Positions 63,984 through 64,000 of a DNA stretch of 64,000 bases are shown here, piece by piece; within the stretch, counting starts at the first letter, position 1; each line of letters opens with the position of its first letter. The stretch lies in NCBI GenBank assembly GCA_004143945.1, contig SEHB01000001.1:248001-312000 (forward strand), written 5' to 3'. The DNA is from Lysobacteraceae bacterium (lineage in GTDB: Bacteria > Pseudomonadota > Gammaproteobacteria > Xanthomonadales > Rhodanobacteraceae). A program made the translations under genes and the position numbers. The notes below the pieces were generated by a model. The model made no database searches. It was not told where the DNA came from and saw only the letters and a list, made by a program, of their open reading frames with translations.

Positions 63984-64000
63984 GCAGCCGTCCGCGGGCG

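Overview
The window is about 64 kb of very GC-rich bacterial chromosome. It carries roughly 62 protein-coding genes and no rRNA, tRNA, CRISPR array, prophage or insertion sequence that I can support. Gene content points to a gammaproteobacterium of the Lysobacterales (Xanthomonadales), perhaps near Rhodanobacteraceae. The evidence is a methionine synthase split into two genes beside an ArsR-methyltransferase regulator, a 180-kDa-class NAD-glutamate dehydrogenase, a class III PHA synthase, a secreted protein ending in an FADGFE-type tail, and repeated TANNAT-CGCCGG-like promoter cores. The lineage is inferred from these traits, not from a database search.

Layout. 1-5.1 kb: metG (partial), a DUF2147 protein, apbC, dcd, and three small secreted proteins, two of which look like diverged copies of each other. 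5.1-11.0 kb (minus): an eight-gene, mostly overlapping operon built around 5-oxoproline (pyroglutamate) use: hydrolase, HIT protein, pxpB, pxpC, pxpA, DUF969, DUF979, pcp. 11.1-13.2 kb: a TPR-transmembrane-GGDEF diguanylate cyclase. 13.3-20.2 kb (plus): rimO, then a Gld-like ABC exporter (ATPase, permease, GldG-like, DUF4340) and a DUF423 protein. 20.3-24.9 kb (minus): VanY-like peptidase, DUF3887 protein, a stomatin/SPFH protein with a tiny ribbon-helix-helix partner, cytochrome b561 and a transglutaminase. 25.2-34.3 kb: purT, a beta-helix secreted protein, bpt, DUF2007, tesB, an AmpD-like amidase, a small hydrolase, rlmKL and a Tyr/Gly-rich secreted protein closed by a textbook terminator.

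34.4-38.2 kb: a phospholipid N-methyltransferase-like gene, phaE-phaC, a lipid-A-type small membrane protein, then a 124-bp tandem repeat rich in hairpins. 38.2-43.6 kb (minus): methionine-cycle cluster (SahR-like regulator, metH part 1, LysE exporter, metH part 2). 43.8-48.5 kb: acyl-CoA dehydrogenase, heparinase II/III-like lyase, methyltransferase, lytic transglycosylase. 48.7-53.0 kb (minus): RND pump and adaptor. 53.2-64.0 kb (plus): NAD-GDH, NAD kinase, two zincin lipoproteins, a Tyr/Gly-rich lipoprotein, an EF-hand protein (minus), a cold-shock protein and an acyltransferase-3 membrane protein.

Most of the window is core metabolism. The parts that deserve attention are regulatory and structural: a perfect hairpin that buries the ribosome binding site of the SPFH-RHH pair next to a second palindrome; heptamer-periodic inverted repeats near 0.9 and 2.7 kb; an AGGAT-loop hairpin repeat at 38 kb; the translationally coupled pyroglutamate operon with two uncharacterised membrane proteins; and a PHA synthase subunit with a histone-like tail.
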